From positions 1 through 54,240 of the forward strand of contig WYAU01000015.1 in the NCBI GenBank assembly GCA_011525665.1: a stretch of 54,240 nt of DNA. Direction: 5' to 3'. The position numbers and the translations under genes are program-made. A model generated the notes under the pieces. That model made no database searches. It saw nothing but the letters and a program-made list of their open reading frames with translations, and was not told the origin of the DNA. The first letter of the stretch is position 1, and each line of letters opens with the position of its first letter. The stretch comes from Candidatus Brocadia sp. GTDB lineage: Bacteria; Planctomycetota; Brocadiia; Brocadiales; Brocadiaceae. Shown here one piece after another: positions 46,351 to 54,240 of the stretch.

Positions 46351-46914
46351 CTATGCAGCACCCGACGTAAATGCCTTTCCAGCCTTTCTCCTGACAATCT
46401 CTGCCTCGTATCTAATTCCCATCCCTTTATATGGCTCCGGCGGCTTTTTTGCTCTTATTATTGCTGAAAATTGACCTACCATCTGCTTATCAGAACCGGA
46501 AACCGTAAGTTTAGCCGGATTCGTAGGATTGGTGACATCCACCTTTATTCCTTTTGGAATTTCCAGATGCACCGGATGTGTATAACCAAGTGACAATACA
46601 AGATCTTTACCTTGCACTTTGGCATTGTAGCCAAGGCCAACTATTTCGAGATTCTTTGAAAAACCTTTCGTCACACCCAATATCATGTTTGCAATCAGAG
46701 CTCGGGTCAAACCGTGCAAAGCCTTGTGATATTTTTCATCAGAAGGTCTTTTAACGAAAACTTTCTTATCCTGCTGATTATATTCCACAACCATATCAGA
46801 ATGGAATACCTGACTCATTTTTCCCTTTGGCCCTTCAATATTCACCGTGCCACCCGTTATTGACACCTTCACACCGTCAGGAACACTAACGGGTTGTTTT
46901 CCTATTCGTGACAT
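46351..46914 (-). CDS. rplF: 50S ribosomal protein L6
   Basis: L6 (187 aa). ATG 46914 gives the usual N-terminus MSRIGKQPVSVPDGVKVSI; the open frame extends to 46974 into rpsH but the extra 20 residues are not L6-like. The C-terminal PEPYKGMGIRYEAEIVRRKAGKA is diagnostic. It follows rpsH by 28 bp. Confidence 0.96.
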   Translation of the reverse strand: MSRIGKQPVSVPDGVKVSITGGTVNIEGPKGKMSQVFHSDMVVEYNQQDKKVFVKRPSDEKYHKALHGLTRALIANMILGVTKGFSKNLEIVGLGYNAKVQGKDLVLSLGYTHPVHLEIPKGIKVDVTNPTNPAKLTVSGSDKQMVGQFSAIIRAKKPPEPYKGMGIRYEAEIVRRKAGKAFTSGAA

Positions 46915-46942
46915 AACCAAACCCCTATCCTGATAAAACACA

Positions 46943-47344
46943 CTACGATACAATACAGATAAGCTCTCCGCCAATTTTGCGTTTCCTGCATTCTTTGTCG
47001 CTCATTACCCCATTTGATGTAGAATATATAGCCACGCCTATCCCACCAAAAATTTTACTGACTTCCTCTGCTTTTTTATAAATTCTCCGGCTCGACTTGC
47101 TTACTCTTTCTAAATTATTTATTATCCGTTGTTTTAGCGGCCCATACTTCAGATAAATCCTTACTGTTTTTTGGTTATTCTCGCCCGGCATCTCTTTGAA
47201 TTCTTTTATAAAACCCTCTTCTTTCAGTATTTTCAAAATCGACACCTTTAATTTGGACGAAGGGATATCCACACTTTCCCGTTTAATCACACTCGCATTT
47301 CTGATACGTGTAAGCATATCAGATATTGTATCTGTCATACACAT
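46943..47344 (-). CDS. rpsH: 30S ribosomal protein S8
   Basis: S8 (133 aa). TDTISDMLTRIRNASVIKRESVDIPSSKLK at the N-terminus and YSTSNGVMSDKECRKRKIGGELICIV at the C-terminus are diagnostic. ATG 47344 is supported by AAGGA 8 nt upstream; an alternative ATG lies 6 bp further in. Confidence 0.96.
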   Translation of the reverse strand: MCMTDTISDMLTRIRNASVIKRESVDIPSSKLKVSILKILKEEGFIKEFKEMPGENNQKTVRIYLKYGPLKQRIINNLERVSKSSRRIYKKAEEVSKIFGGIGVAIYSTSNGVMSDKECRKRKIGGELICIVS

Positions 47345-47400
47345 GATTACGTTCCTTAATTTTTAGTACTGTTCTCTGATCAAATGCGCCCACGCATTCC

Positions 47401-47586
47401 CTACCAGCTTGCCTTTTTAACTCCGGGTATCTCACCTTTTGAGGCAAGCTTCCGAAAACAAAGCCTGCAAATATTGAACCTTCGATAGTAAGCCCTGCGG
47501 CGCCCGCATAATTTACACCTATTATACCTTCTTGTCTGATACTTAGGTTCCTTCTTCGACTTCTCAATAAGACATTTCCTTGCCAT
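47401..47586 (-). CDS. rpsN: 30S ribosomal protein S14, zinc-binding type
   Basis: 61-aa S14 of the short zinc-binding (type Z) form. Cysteine pairs CKLC and CRLC (near residues 24-27 and 40-43) hold the zinc. [23 protein letters not shown] and the [18 protein letters not shown] end are diagnostic. It lies between rplE and rpsH, its standard position. Confidence 0.96.
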   Translation of the reverse strand: MARKCLIEKSKKEPKYQTRRYNRCKLCGRRRAYYRRFNICRLCFRKLASKGEIPGVKKASW

Positions 47587-47595
47587 TCACACTCC

Positions 47596-48138
47596 CTATT
47601 CTGATCTAAAAGGCATACCTAATAACCGTAATAATTCGAAAGATTGCTCATTCGAATTACCCGTGATTACTAAAGTAATATCCATCCCTTGAACAAATTC
47701 AACGGACTCAACGCTTATTTCAGGAAATACAATCTGCTCTGTAAGACCAATTGTATAGTTTCCACGGCCATCAAAAGACCCCGCAGGAAGCCCTCTAAAG
47801 TCTCTTATTCTTGGCAAAACAATGCTAATTATCCGATCCAAAAATTCATACATCCTTTTTCCACGAAGAGTTACTTTACATCCGATAGCCTGGCCTTTTC
47901 TGAGTTTAAAACCAGAAATCGCCTTTTTCGCCTTCGTAATGAGCGGCTTCTGCCCGGCAATGACTGAGAGGTGCTTAACCCCTTCATCTATGAGCTTTTT
48001 ATTTTCCGTTGCCCGACCTATACCCATATTAACAACTATCTTTTGCAGTTTCGGTACAGACAATCTGTTTCTATGCCTGTACTTTTCTATAAGTTGTGGT
48101 ATTACCTGTTGCTTATACTTTTCCAGCAATCTCGCCAT
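47596..48138 (-). CDS. rplE: 50S ribosomal protein L5
   Basis: L5 (180 aa), a 5S rRNA binder. VPKLQKIVVNMGIG at the N-terminus, LRGKRMYEFLDRIISIVLPRIRDFRG in the middle and the QGMDITLVI segment are diagnostic. It lies 18 bp after rplX. Confidence 0.97.
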   Translation of the reverse strand: MARLLEKYKQQVIPQLIEKYRHRNRLSVPKLQKIVVNMGIGRATENKKLIDEGVKHLSVIAGQKPLITKAKKAISGFKLRKGQAIGCKVTLRGKRMYEFLDRIISIVLPRIRDFRGLPAGSFDGRGNYTIGLTEQIVFPEISVESVEFVQGMDITLVITGNSNEQSFELLRLLGMPFRSE

Positions 48139-48156
48139 ATTTTAAATCCTAAACTT

Positions 48157-48492
48157 TCATTCTGCAGACACAATTTCCGAACCACAATATACACACACAC
48201 GTAGCTTACCGCCACCTTCCATCATTTTCTTCCTTATCCTAACGCCCTTACCGTATTTCTTGCAGCCCTTGTTTTGACAAACTGGCAACACATTCGCTGC
48301 AGATAGAGAAGCCTCCTTCTGTATCCTTCCCCCCTGCGGATTTTTCTGGCTCGGCTTCGTATGCTTATAGACTAAATTTATACCTTTTATTACAACCCTT
48401 TGCTTATCCCGTAAAACTTTGATTATCTTTCCTGTCTTACCTACCTCGTTGCCGGCCATTACAGCAACAAAATCGTTCACACGAACATGCAT
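48157..48492 (-). CDS. rplX: 50S ribosomal protein L24
   Basis: L24 (111 aa). The KOW motif (VMAGNEVGKTGKIIKVLRDK) is followed by VVIKGINLVYKHTKPSQKNPQGG. A cysteine set near the C-terminus (CQNKGCKKYGKG...CVYCG) suggests a zinc-bound tail, seen in some lineages. The ATG at 48492 has GGAGAG upstream; a TTG at 48504 would add four residues. Confidence 0.95.
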   Translation of the reverse strand: MHVRVNDFVAVMAGNEVGKTGKIIKVLRDKQRVVIKGINLVYKHTKPSQKNPQGGRIQKEASLSAANVLPVCQNKGCKKYGKGVRIRKKMMEGGGKLRVCVYCGSEIVSAE

Positions 48493-48534
48493 AAATCTCT
48501 CCAAAGTTACTTATTTTATCCCTCTCCGATTTTT

Positions 48535-48903
48535 TTAAACGACTTCGGCAGCCAAAGATACTATCTTCATAAAATTCTTCTGCCTTAGCTCCCTGGCTAC
48601 AGCACCGAATATACGCGTTCCTCGCGGATTACCATCATTATCGATGATAACTATCGCATTCTTATCAAATTTTAAATACGACCCGTCTTCTCTGCGAATA
48701 TTTTTTTTTGTCCTGACAACAACCCCTTTCACAACATCCCCCTTTTTTACTACACCTTCAGGTATAGCCTTTTTCACCGCGGCAACAATAACATCACCTA
48801 CCGTAGCATATTTTCTTCCTGCCCCACCAAGCACCTTGATGCAAGTGGCCCTTTTTGCTCCGCTATTATCTGCGATATCCAACTTTGTTTGTTCCATTAT
48901 CAT
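48535..48903 (-). CDS. rplN: 50S ribosomal protein L14
   Basis: L14 (122 aa). [25 protein letters not shown] at the N-terminus and [31 protein letters not shown] at the C-terminus are diagnostic. GGAG lies 8 nt before the ATG at 48903. Confidence 0.97.
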   Translation of the reverse strand: MIMEQTKLDIADNSGAKRATCIKVLGGAGRKYATVGDVIVAAVKKAIPEGVVKKGDVVKGVVVRTKKNIRREDGSYLKFDKNAIVIIDNDGNPRGTRIFGAVARELRQKNFMKIVSLAAEVV

Positions 48904-48924
48904 TTCAAAAACTCCAATTTCAAT

Positions 48925-49194
48925 TTACCGCTTTGCCTTCTCAATGATTCTCACCAGCTTTGTCTTTTTCGTTTTGCTCAATGGCCGGGTTTCTATAATC
49001 TCTACCTTATCGCCGATTCCCGCCTGACTGCTCTCATCGTGAGATTTATAAATGGTAGACCTTTTAACATACTTTCCGTATCTCGGATGCTTAACAAGAC
49101 GCGTGACTTCCACTACGATCGTTTTCTGCATCTTGTTGCCAACCACCATTCCAACAACTTTCCTTCTTCGCCCCCTTGGATTTTCACCATTCAT
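48925..49194 (-). CDS. rpsQ: 30S ribosomal protein S17
   Basis: S17 (89 aa). RRKVVGMVVGNKMQKTIVVEVTRLVKHPRYGKYV and IIETRPLSKTKKTKLVRIIEKA are diagnostic. It lies 8 bp after rpmC. Confidence 0.96.
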   Translation of the reverse strand: MNGENPRGRRRKVVGMVVGNKMQKTIVVEVTRLVKHPRYGKYVKRSTIYKSHDESSQAGIGDKVEIIETRPLSKTKKTKLVRIIEKAKR

Positions 49195-49202
49195 CTCTCT
49201 TT

Positions 49203-49421
49203 TTACTCCTTTGCACTAAGATGCTTATTTACGCCTGAATCCATCTCTCTGAGTATAGTTTCTAAGCGCGCAATATTTCTTCGAATATCCTTTCTCTGAG
49301 CAGGATTCCGGGTCTCACCTGCCTGCCATTGAAAACGAATATTTAGCAATTCTCGTCTACTCGCGTCAATTTCGTCCAGAATTTCCTGCCTGGACTTGTT
49401 TCTGATCTCACTGGTCTTCAA
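49203..49421 (-). CDS. rpmC: 50S ribosomal protein L29
   Basis: L29 (72 aa), a two-helix protein near the exit tunnel. [31 protein letters not shown] and the ARLETILREMD segment fit the family. It overlaps the rplP stop by 4 bp. Confidence 0.94.
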   Translation of the reverse strand: MKTSEIRNKSRQEILDEIDASRRELLNIRFQWQAGETRNPAQRKDIRRNIARLETILREMDSGVNKHLSAKE

Positions 49422-49837
49422 ATCGTCTTTCTCCTCTGAACTAGGCGCACCTTAACCGGCATTTTATGAGCAATTCTGTTAAACGTCAGCCGAGCAACTT
49501 CTTCTGTTATACCGCTGAGTTCATAGAGCATTGTGCCGGGTTTCACTACGGCAACCCAAAATTCGGGCTCACCTTTACCCTTACCCATCCTGGTTTCGAT
49601 CGGCTTTGACGTAACAGATTTATGAGGAAAAACCCGTATCGTTAGCTTTCCTTCCCTCGGAAGATATTGTGAAGCGGATACCCTCCCTGCCTCTAACTGC
49701 TGGGCTGTTATCCAACCTGGCTCCAGGGATTGCAAACCAAACTCACCAAAGGCTACCGTATTGCACCTCGTGGCATTTCCCTTAATTTTCTGCCTTTGCG
49801 ATTTCCTGAACTTCACCCTCTTTGGCATCAGGCGCAT
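49418..49837 (-). CDS. rplP: 50S ribosomal protein L16
   Basis: L16 (139 aa). ATG 49837 ([20 protein letters not shown]) matches the family start and has AAGGAG 8 nt upstream. This places the first 56 bp of rplP inside the end of rpsC, in another frame. The [30 protein letters not shown] block is diagnostic. Confidence 0.96.
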   Translation of the reverse strand: MRLMPKRVKFRKSQRQKIKGNATRCNTVAFGEFGLQSLEPGWITAQQLEAGRVSASQYLPREGKLTIRVFPHKSVTSKPIETRMGKGKGEPEFWVAVVKPGTMLYELSGITEEVARLTFNRIAHKMPVKVRLVQRRKTI

Positions 49838-50480
49838 ATCTTTTCTCCTTATCGGAACCAATTAGACCTTTATAAATCCATACTTTTACCCCGATCACCC
49901 CATAGGTGGTTTTTGCCTCTGCAAAACCATAATCAACATCCGCCCGTAATGTATGCAAAGGAATGCTTCCAAACGACATTTTTTCCGTTCTCGCAATTTC
50001 AGCGCCACCCAATCTGCCGGCTACCTGCATCTTCACACCCTTTGCGCCCGCATCAACAGATGCGTCCATCGCTTTTTTCATCGCTCTTCGGAAAGCAGCC
50101 CTTTTCTCCAGTTGCTCTGCTATGTTTTCAGCAACAAGCTGCGCATATAACTCCGGTTTGTTAATTTCCTTTATTTTTATAACTACTTCACGATCTATGA
50201 GCTTCTGTATTTCATCTCTCAGTTTATCAACCTCGGCACCTTTTCTTCCAATAATCAATCCAGGGCGCGCAGTATGCAACGTCACCTTTGCATCTTGCCG
50301 CGTCCTTTCAATCTCTATAAAGGGAATTCCGGCAAAACCATAATTTTTCTTTATTATTTTTCTTATCTTCTGATCTTCAACCAACAGGGAACCGAAGTCT
50401 TTCTTATCTGCATACCACAGAGACTTCCACCCCTGTGTAATTCCCAGCCGTAAACCAATTGGGCAAACCTTTTGACCCAT
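49782..50480 (-). CDS. rpsC: 30S ribosomal protein S3
   Basis: S3 (232 aa). [30 protein letters not shown] at the N-terminus, the KH segment [19 protein letters not shown] and the C-terminal [20 protein letters not shown] and [13 protein letters not shown] blocks are diagnostic. Its last 56 bp overlap the start of rplP in a different frame, longer than the usual few-base overlap. Confidence 0.97.
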   Translation of the reverse strand: MGQKVCPIGLRLGITQGWKSLWYADKKDFGSLLVEDQKIRKIIKKNYGFAGIPFIEIERTRQDAKVTLHTARPGLIIGRKGAEVDKLRDEIQKLIDREVVIKIKEINKPELYAQLVAENIAEQLEKRAAFRRAMKKAMDASVDAGAKGVKMQVAGRLGGAEIARTEKMSFGSIPLHTLRADVDYGFAEAKTTYGVIGVKVWIYKGLIGSDKEKRYAPDAKEGEVQEIAKAEN

Positions 50481-50489
50481 CTTATCTCC

Positions 50490-50849
50490 TCATTTATTCT
50501 TAAATACTTTTTCCCCAGACTTTTCTGATAACACAACTGTGATATGACTCGTTCGTTTCAAAATGCGCGCAGACATACCACGCGGTCTTGGACGTTGCCA
50601 TTTTCGAGTCGGACCAGCATCAACAAGGGCTTGCGTCACATACAGCGAGTCGACATCCACGTCTAAATTTTCGTTAGCTGCAGCTATCGCCGCCCGTATT
50701 ACCTTATCGATCATATAGGATGATCGCTTGTGAGTCACTCTCAAAATTCTCAATGCGTCGTTAACGGATTTTCCCCGGACAAGATCAATAACATATCTTG
50801 CCTTTCGCGGAGATATCCGAGCATATTTATAACAGGATTTAAATTCCAT
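50490..50849 (-). CDS. rplV: 50S ribosomal protein L22
   Basis: L22 (119 aa). YARISPRKARYVIDLVRGKSVNDALRIL and KWQRPRPRGMSARILKRTSHITVVL are diagnostic; the latter is the exit-tunnel loop region. It is separated from rpsS by 64 bp. Confidence 0.97.
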   Translation of the reverse strand: MEFKSCYKYARISPRKARYVIDLVRGKSVNDALRILRVTHKRSSYMIDKVIRAAIAAANENLDVDVDSLYVTQALVDAGPTRKWQRPRPRGMSARILKRTSHITVVLSEKSGEKVFKNK

Positions 50850-50913
50850 TGCAATACGACCTTTCAGCGCTCTCTACAAAAGAAAGAAAAAAAATAAACC
50901 TTATTACAGCTAA

Positions 50914-51198
50914 TTAACCATGGGGAGTTTCCTTCTTTTTAACCCCTCCATGCGCCCTAAAAATCCGCGTTTGTGCAAACTCACCGAGCTTGTGACCAAC
51001 CATATCATCGGTGACAAAAAGTCTTTGAAATATTTTGCCATTATGAATCATAAATGTATGCGATACAAATTCAGGCGCTATCGTACAACTTCTTGCCCAT
51101 GTCCGAATAGGCTCATTACTACCTGATTCTTTTTGTTTCAATACCTTCTTCATCAACTTACTGTCAATATATGGTCCTTTTTTGACTGAACGGCTCAT
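50914..51198 (-). CDS. rpsS: 30S ribosomal protein S19
   Basis: S19 (94 aa). MSRSVKKGPYIDSKLMKKV at the N-terminus and MVGHKLGEFAQTRIFRAHGG at the C-terminus are diagnostic. It lies 28 bp after rplB. Confidence 0.97.
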   Translation of the reverse strand: MSRSVKKGPYIDSKLMKKVLKQKESGSNEPIRTWARSCTIAPEFVSHTFMIHNGKIFQRLFVTDDMVGHKLGEFAQTRIFRAHGGVKKKETPHG

Positions 51199-51226
51199 AG
51201 TCTCTCCTGAGTGCTAATTTCTCACT

Positions 51227-52072
51227 CTATAGATTTCCCCTTGTACCAATCTTCCTTCTCCGCATAATGAATTTATTACTGAGCGCTTTCTTTTTTCTCG
51301 TTTTCCCACCCTTTGCCAACAACCCCGTTCGAGAACAAGGATGCCTTCCGCCACCACTCCTGCCTTCACCACCTCCCAAGGGATGTGAAACTGGATTCTG
51401 CGCAACTCCTCTCACATGAGGCCTTATGCCCTTCCATCGATTTCTGCCTGCCTTCCCTATCCTGACATTATTATGGTCAGAGTTCCCGAGCTTCCCTATG
51501 GTTGCTCTGCAACCGTAAAATACCTTTCGCACCTCTCCCGAGGGAAGAACTATGTGTGCATAGTTCGCTTCCTTTGCCATCAATTTTGCCGAATTGCCAG
51601 CAGAACGAACCAACTGGCCTCCCTGCCCTACGCGCAATTCAATATTGTGTATCTCAAAACCTAACGGTATATTTTTTAAAGGCATACAATTACCAATTTC
51701 AGGCTCTACTTTTTCCCCAGACAGCACAATCCGTCCTACTTGCAAAGTTTCAGGCGCAAGTATATATCTTTTTTCGCCGTCTGCATAATGCAACAACGCA
51801 ATTCGCGCAGAGCGATTAGGATCGTATTCTATGCTTGCAACTTTTGCCGGAACATCGTCCTTCCTTCGCTTAAAGTCAATAATTCTATAGTGACGCCTGC
51901 AGCCTCCTCCTATATGCTCTGCCGTTATTTTACCTTCAGAATTCCTGCCGCCGGTTTTTTTCAAAGGCATCAATAACGACTTTTCAGGTTTATTTCTGGT
52001 GATCTCTGAAAAATCGGAGACGCTAGCAAATCTTCTTCCCGCAGTTACCGGTTTATAATAAACAATACCCAT
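51227..52072 (-). CDS. rplB: 50S ribosomal protein L2
   Basis: L2 (281 aa), needed for subunit association and the peptidyl-transferase centre. [51 protein letters not shown], and the catalytic-loop histidine region [24 protein letters not shown] are diagnostic. It lies 43 bp after rplW. Confidence 0.98.
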   Translation of the reverse strand: MGIVYYKPVTAGRRFASVSDFSEITRNKPEKSLLMPLKKTGGRNSEGKITAEHIGGGCRRHYRIIDFKRRKDDVPAKVASIEYDPNRSARIALLHYADGEKRYILAPETLQVGRIVLSGEKVEPEIGNCMPLKNIPLGFEIHNIELRVGQGGQLVRSAGNSAKLMAKEANYAHIVLPSGEVRKVFYGCRATIGKLGNSDHNNVRIGKAGRNRWKGIRPHVRGVAQNPVSHPLGGGEGRSGGGRHPCSRTGLLAKGGKTRKKKALSNKFIMRRRKIGTRGNL

Positions 52073-52115
52073 AAATATCCGCCCTCTTCACAATGTTTCG
52101 GCTTACTTAATTACC

Positions 52116-52397
52116 TTAATAGCCAAGATCTATAGTTGATCCCTCTTTCAACGTAACGATGGCCTTTTTCCAATCCTTCGTCCTCCCCAATTTAAACCTC
52201 ACCCTTCTCTGCTTTCCTTTCCTGATGAGAGTCCTGACAACATTGACCTTTACGTTAAAGAATTTCTCGACCGCCTCTTTAATCTGAATTTTATTCGCCC
52301 GCAAATCAACCTCAAAGTGGTACGAGTTTGTACTTTCCCCATCCGCAACACTTTTTTCTGTCCGCAGGGGCCTTTTTATTATCTGATAACTATTCAT
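52116..52397 (-). CDS. rplW: 50S ribosomal protein L23
   Basis: L23 (93 aa), at the tunnel exit and a docking site for SRP and trigger factor. [11 protein letters not shown] at the N-terminus, [24 protein letters not shown] in the middle, and [16 protein letters not shown] are diagnostic. It lies 14 bp after rplD. Confidence 0.96.
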   Translation of the reverse strand: MNSYQIIKRPLRTEKSVADGESTNSYHFEVDLRANKIQIKEAVEKFFNVKVNVVRTLIRKGKQRRVRFKLGRTKDWKKAIVTLKEGSTIDLGY

Positions 52398-52411
52398 AAA
52401 ACGCGCAACTC

Positions 52412-53023
52412 CTACTTTATAGTATGCAAAGCTTCCTTTGTAAGCAGTATTTTTTTTGGCTTCAACACCTCGTATGCATTCAGGTCAGCACTGGTCATTA
52501 CTTTCACAGAAGGAATATTTCTGGCAGATTTCCACACCATCTTATCGGCTTTTGGCATAACGATCAGACAACTTTCTCCTAATATTCCGAGCGCTTTCAA
52601 AATTCCAACCATGTTTTTGGTCTTGGGTGCATCGAAATCGAATTCATTCATAACAACCAGTTCATTGTCTCGAATCCTGGAAGCCAGAGCAGAAAAAAGC
52701 GCCTTCTTTCTTGCCTTTTTTGGAATAGCGTAGGAATAATCTCTTGGCCGAGGACCAAATGCCACACCGCCGCCTTTCCAGAGCGGGGAACGGATACTCC
52801 CGGCCCTCGCCCTGCCGGTGTGTTTTTGCACCCACGGCTTCCTCCCGCCTCCGGCAACCTCTCCCCTTGTTTTTGTGCAGGCAGTTCCCTGTCTTTTATT
52901 TGCCTCATACATTATGACAGCGTCACGAAGCAAAGTTTCTCGTACAGGACCACCAAACTTCTCATCTTCCAATTGTATGCTGTCTATCTTTTCCCCTATT
53001 TTGTTGTATACCGGTATATCCAT
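52412..53023 (-). CDS. rplD: 50S ribosomal protein L4
   Basis: L4 (203 aa). [47 protein letters not shown] is the diagnostic tunnel-loop region. In enteric bacteria L4 represses its own operon; whether it does here is unknown. It follows rplC by 4 bp. Confidence 0.97.
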   Translation of the reverse strand: MDIPVYNKIGEKIDSIQLEDEKFGGPVRETLLRDAVIMYEANKRQGTACTKTRGEVAGGGRKPWVQKHTGRARAGSIRSPLWKGGGVAFGPRPRDYSYAIPKKARKKALFSALASRIRDNELVVMNEFDFDAPKTKNMVGILKALGILGESCLIVMPKADKMVWKSARNIPSVKVMTSADLNAYEVLKPKKILLTKEALHTIK

Positions 53024-53027
53024 AATT

Positions 53028-53669
53028 TCATTTACCTATCTTTTTCGTCATTACTTTATTCACTACAAGATAACTTCCTTTATGCCCCGGAACGGCACCC
53101 CTGACAAACAACAGGTTCCTGTCTTTATCTATTTTAACAACATCAATATTTTTTATCGTTACACGCTCCCCGCCCAACCTTCCAGCCATCTTCTTCCCGC
53201 GAAACACCCTTCCTGGGTCTGTATTTGAGCTTATAGAACCGGGGGGCCTATGCCTGGTTGACCCATGAGTATTAAGACCACCTTTAAAATTCCATCTTTT
53301 CATCACACCGGCAAAACCCTTCCCCTTTGTTGTACCAATCACATTTACCTTTTTGACGTCATTAAATATATCCACAGTGATACTTTGCCCCAATTTAATA
53401 TCAGCACCCGTCTCAGGGCTTACTTCACAGACAAAGCTCTTTGGATCCGCAGAGGCCTTCGCTGCATGGCCGATTTCCTGTTTATTTGCATTTTTCTTTT
53501 TCTTATTATCAAACCCTAACTGAACAGCCGCATACCCATCATTTTCAACGGTTTTTATCTGCAAAACATTACAGGGCCCCGCATGGATCAGCGTTACCGG
53601 AAGCAACCGACCATCCTCTGCATATATCTGAGTCATCCCTATTTTTTTCCCAAGAAAACCTTTTAGCAT
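53028..53669 (-). CDS. rplC: 50S ribosomal protein L3
   Basis: L3 (213 aa). [32 protein letters not shown] at the N-terminus, [22 protein letters not shown] and [28 protein letters not shown] are diagnostic. It lies 43 bp after rpsJ. Confidence 0.98.
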   Translation of the reverse strand: MLKGFLGKKIGMTQIYAEDGRLLPVTLIHAGPCNVLQIKTVENDGYAAVQLGFDNKKKKNANKQEIGHAAKASADPKSFVCEVSPETGADIKLGQSITVDIFNDVKKVNVIGTTKGKGFAGVMKRWNFKGGLNTHGSTRHRPPGSISSNTDPGRVFRGKKMAGRLGGERVTIKNIDVVKIDKDRNLLFVRGAVPGHKGSYLVVNKVMTKKIGK

Positions 53670-53712
53670 CCTTTTTTCACCTCAATCCTATGAAAGTAAT
53701 ATCTCTTAATAT

Positions 53713-54021
53713 TTATGCTTTTATTTTAATTTCTATACCAGCAGGCATATTTATCTTGTTTAACGCATCCATAGTCTTTGCCGTAGGTTCAACGATATCA
53801 ATCAATCGCTTATGCGTTCTTATCTCAAATTGTTCTCTGGATTTTTTGTCAACATGCGGCGACCGGAGCACGGTATATCTCTCGATGCGCGTGGGCAAGG
53901 GGACAGGCCCAAAAACCTTAGCACCGGTGCGTTTCGCCGTTTCCACTACTTCCAAAGCCGACTGATCCAAAATCCTATGGTCGTAAGCCTCCATTCGTAT
54001 TCGTATTTTCTGATCCAGCAC
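53713..54021 (-). CDS. rpsJ: 30S ribosomal protein S10
   Basis: S10 (102 aa, usual length), also a transcription antitermination factor (NusE). The GTG start at 54021 is chosen because GGAG lies 7 nt upstream and the protein then begins [20 protein letters not shown], as expected. A 14-residue upstream extension is open but not family-like. [33 protein letters not shown] is diagnostic. Confidence 0.96.
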   Translation of the reverse strand: MLDQKIRIRMEAYDHRILDQSALEVVETAKRTGAKVFGPVPLPTRIERYTVLRSPHVDKKSREQFEIRTHKRLIDIVEPTAKTMDALNKINMPAGIEIKIKA

Positions 54022-54072
54022 TCTAATACTCCAAAAATGAAATGAATAAACCTTTAGTTGCAAAAGGGAATG

Positions 54073-54100
54073 ATGTTAACACATATTTAATAAAAGTCAA
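54073..54100 (-). promoter_or_regulatory. Candidate promoter for the rpsJ ribosomal operon
   Basis: On the minus strand TTGACT (54100-54095), 16 bp, then TAACAT (54078-54073), in the 94-bp tuf-rpsJ spacer. The -35 is 5/6 and the -10 is 4/6. It could give rpsJ and the following genes a promoter separate from tuf. Confidence 0.45.
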
Positions 54101-54115
54101 CATTAAAATGCTATT

Positions 54116-54240
54116 TTATTCAATAATTTTTGTAACGACACCGGCGCCGACGGTCTTTCCGCCTTCCCGGATAGCGAACCTCAGCCCCTCATCCATTGCT
54201 ATCGGCGTCAACAACTCCACATTTATCTTCACATTGTCAC
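54116..54240 (-). CDS. tuf: Translation elongation factor Tu (C-terminal end, truncated by window edge)
   Basis: The last 41 codons of EF-Tu. The visible end reads [18 protein letters not shown] then [17 protein letters not shown] and TKIIE, the canonical third-domain C-terminus. EF-Tu carries aminoacyl-tRNA to the ribosome. It precedes rpsJ as in the str-S10 arrangement. The rest lies beyond the window. Confidence 0.97.
   Translation of the reverse strand, partial: DNVKINVELLTPIAMDEGLRFAIREGGKTVGAGVVTKIIE

Noticed and set aside
47319-47567. 82-codon frame over rpsN
   Set aside because: A different frame from the clear S14 protein at 47401-47586.

Overview
The window reads as chromosomal DNA of a Gram-negative bacterium of low to middle G+C. 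My best guess is an anammox-type planctomycete (Candidatus Brocadiales), but no gene here proves it. The evidence is three Amt-family ammonium channels plus two GlnK proteins in about 7 kb, a CxxCH haem protein embedded in that cluster, an LptD outer-membrane protein, a four-subunit 2-oxoacid:ferredoxin oxidoreductase, and a spc/alpha ribosomal cluster without rpmD (L30). Strong sigma70-like promoters and Shine-Dalgarno sites are visible in several places.

Layout. (1) 125-13027, minus strand: a long metabolic and envelope run starting from a perfect-consensus promoter at 13101-13129. In transcription order it holds a DegT-type sugar aminotransferase, lptD, coaD, a ymdB-like phosphodiesterase, a 455-bp repeat-like gap, xseA, a degenerate small ORF, xseB, dxs, nadK and the ferredoxin/alpha/beta/gamma subunits of a 2-oxoacid oxidoreductase. 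(2) 13436-18410, plus strand: a membrane protein of unknown function, a secreted TPR protein, a secreted metallophosphoesterase, a kinase-fold protein with degraded catalytic motifs and a second metallophosphoesterase. (3) 18491-23307, minus strand: moaC, then a MoxR / DUF58 / BatA-like VWA operon led by a compact structured RNA. (4) 24007-30862, plus strand: amtB1-glnK1, amtB2, a dihaem-motif protein and amtB3-glnK2. (5) 30978-36422: pgeF, mtaP (minus), polX, a DUF1566 protein and a HgdC-type dehydratase activator. (6) 36525-37575, minus strand: a dual-specificity phosphatase and maf. (7) 37663-54240, minus strand: the ribosomal supercluster. In transcription order it runs tuf (partial), rpsJ, rplC-D-W-B, rpsS, rplV, rpsC, rplP, rpmC, rpsQ, rplN-X-E, rpsN, rpsH, rplF-R, rpsE, rplO, secY, adk, map, infA, rpmJ, rpsM, an inserted methyltransferase, rpsK, rpsD, rpoA, rplQ and a terminator.

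How the parts work together. The Amt/GlnK region is a nitrogen-sensing and ammonium-uptake island. Its two GlnK proteins differ at the modification residue: Tyr51 in GlnK1, Phe51 in GlnK2, so the two channel pairs may be regulated differently. The 13.4-18.4 kb plus-strand cluster looks like a phospho-signalling or phosphate-metabolism group of unknown purpose. The moxR operon is a chaperone/VWA system probably acting at the envelope. The rest is housekeeping.

The least explained signals are the structured RNA before moxR, the dyad upstream of amtB1, the kinase-like protein lacking key residues, the methyltransferase inside the alpha operon, and hairpins placed directly before the start codons of moxR, amtB2 and maf. 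No tRNA, rRNA, CRISPR array, transposase or phage gene was seen.
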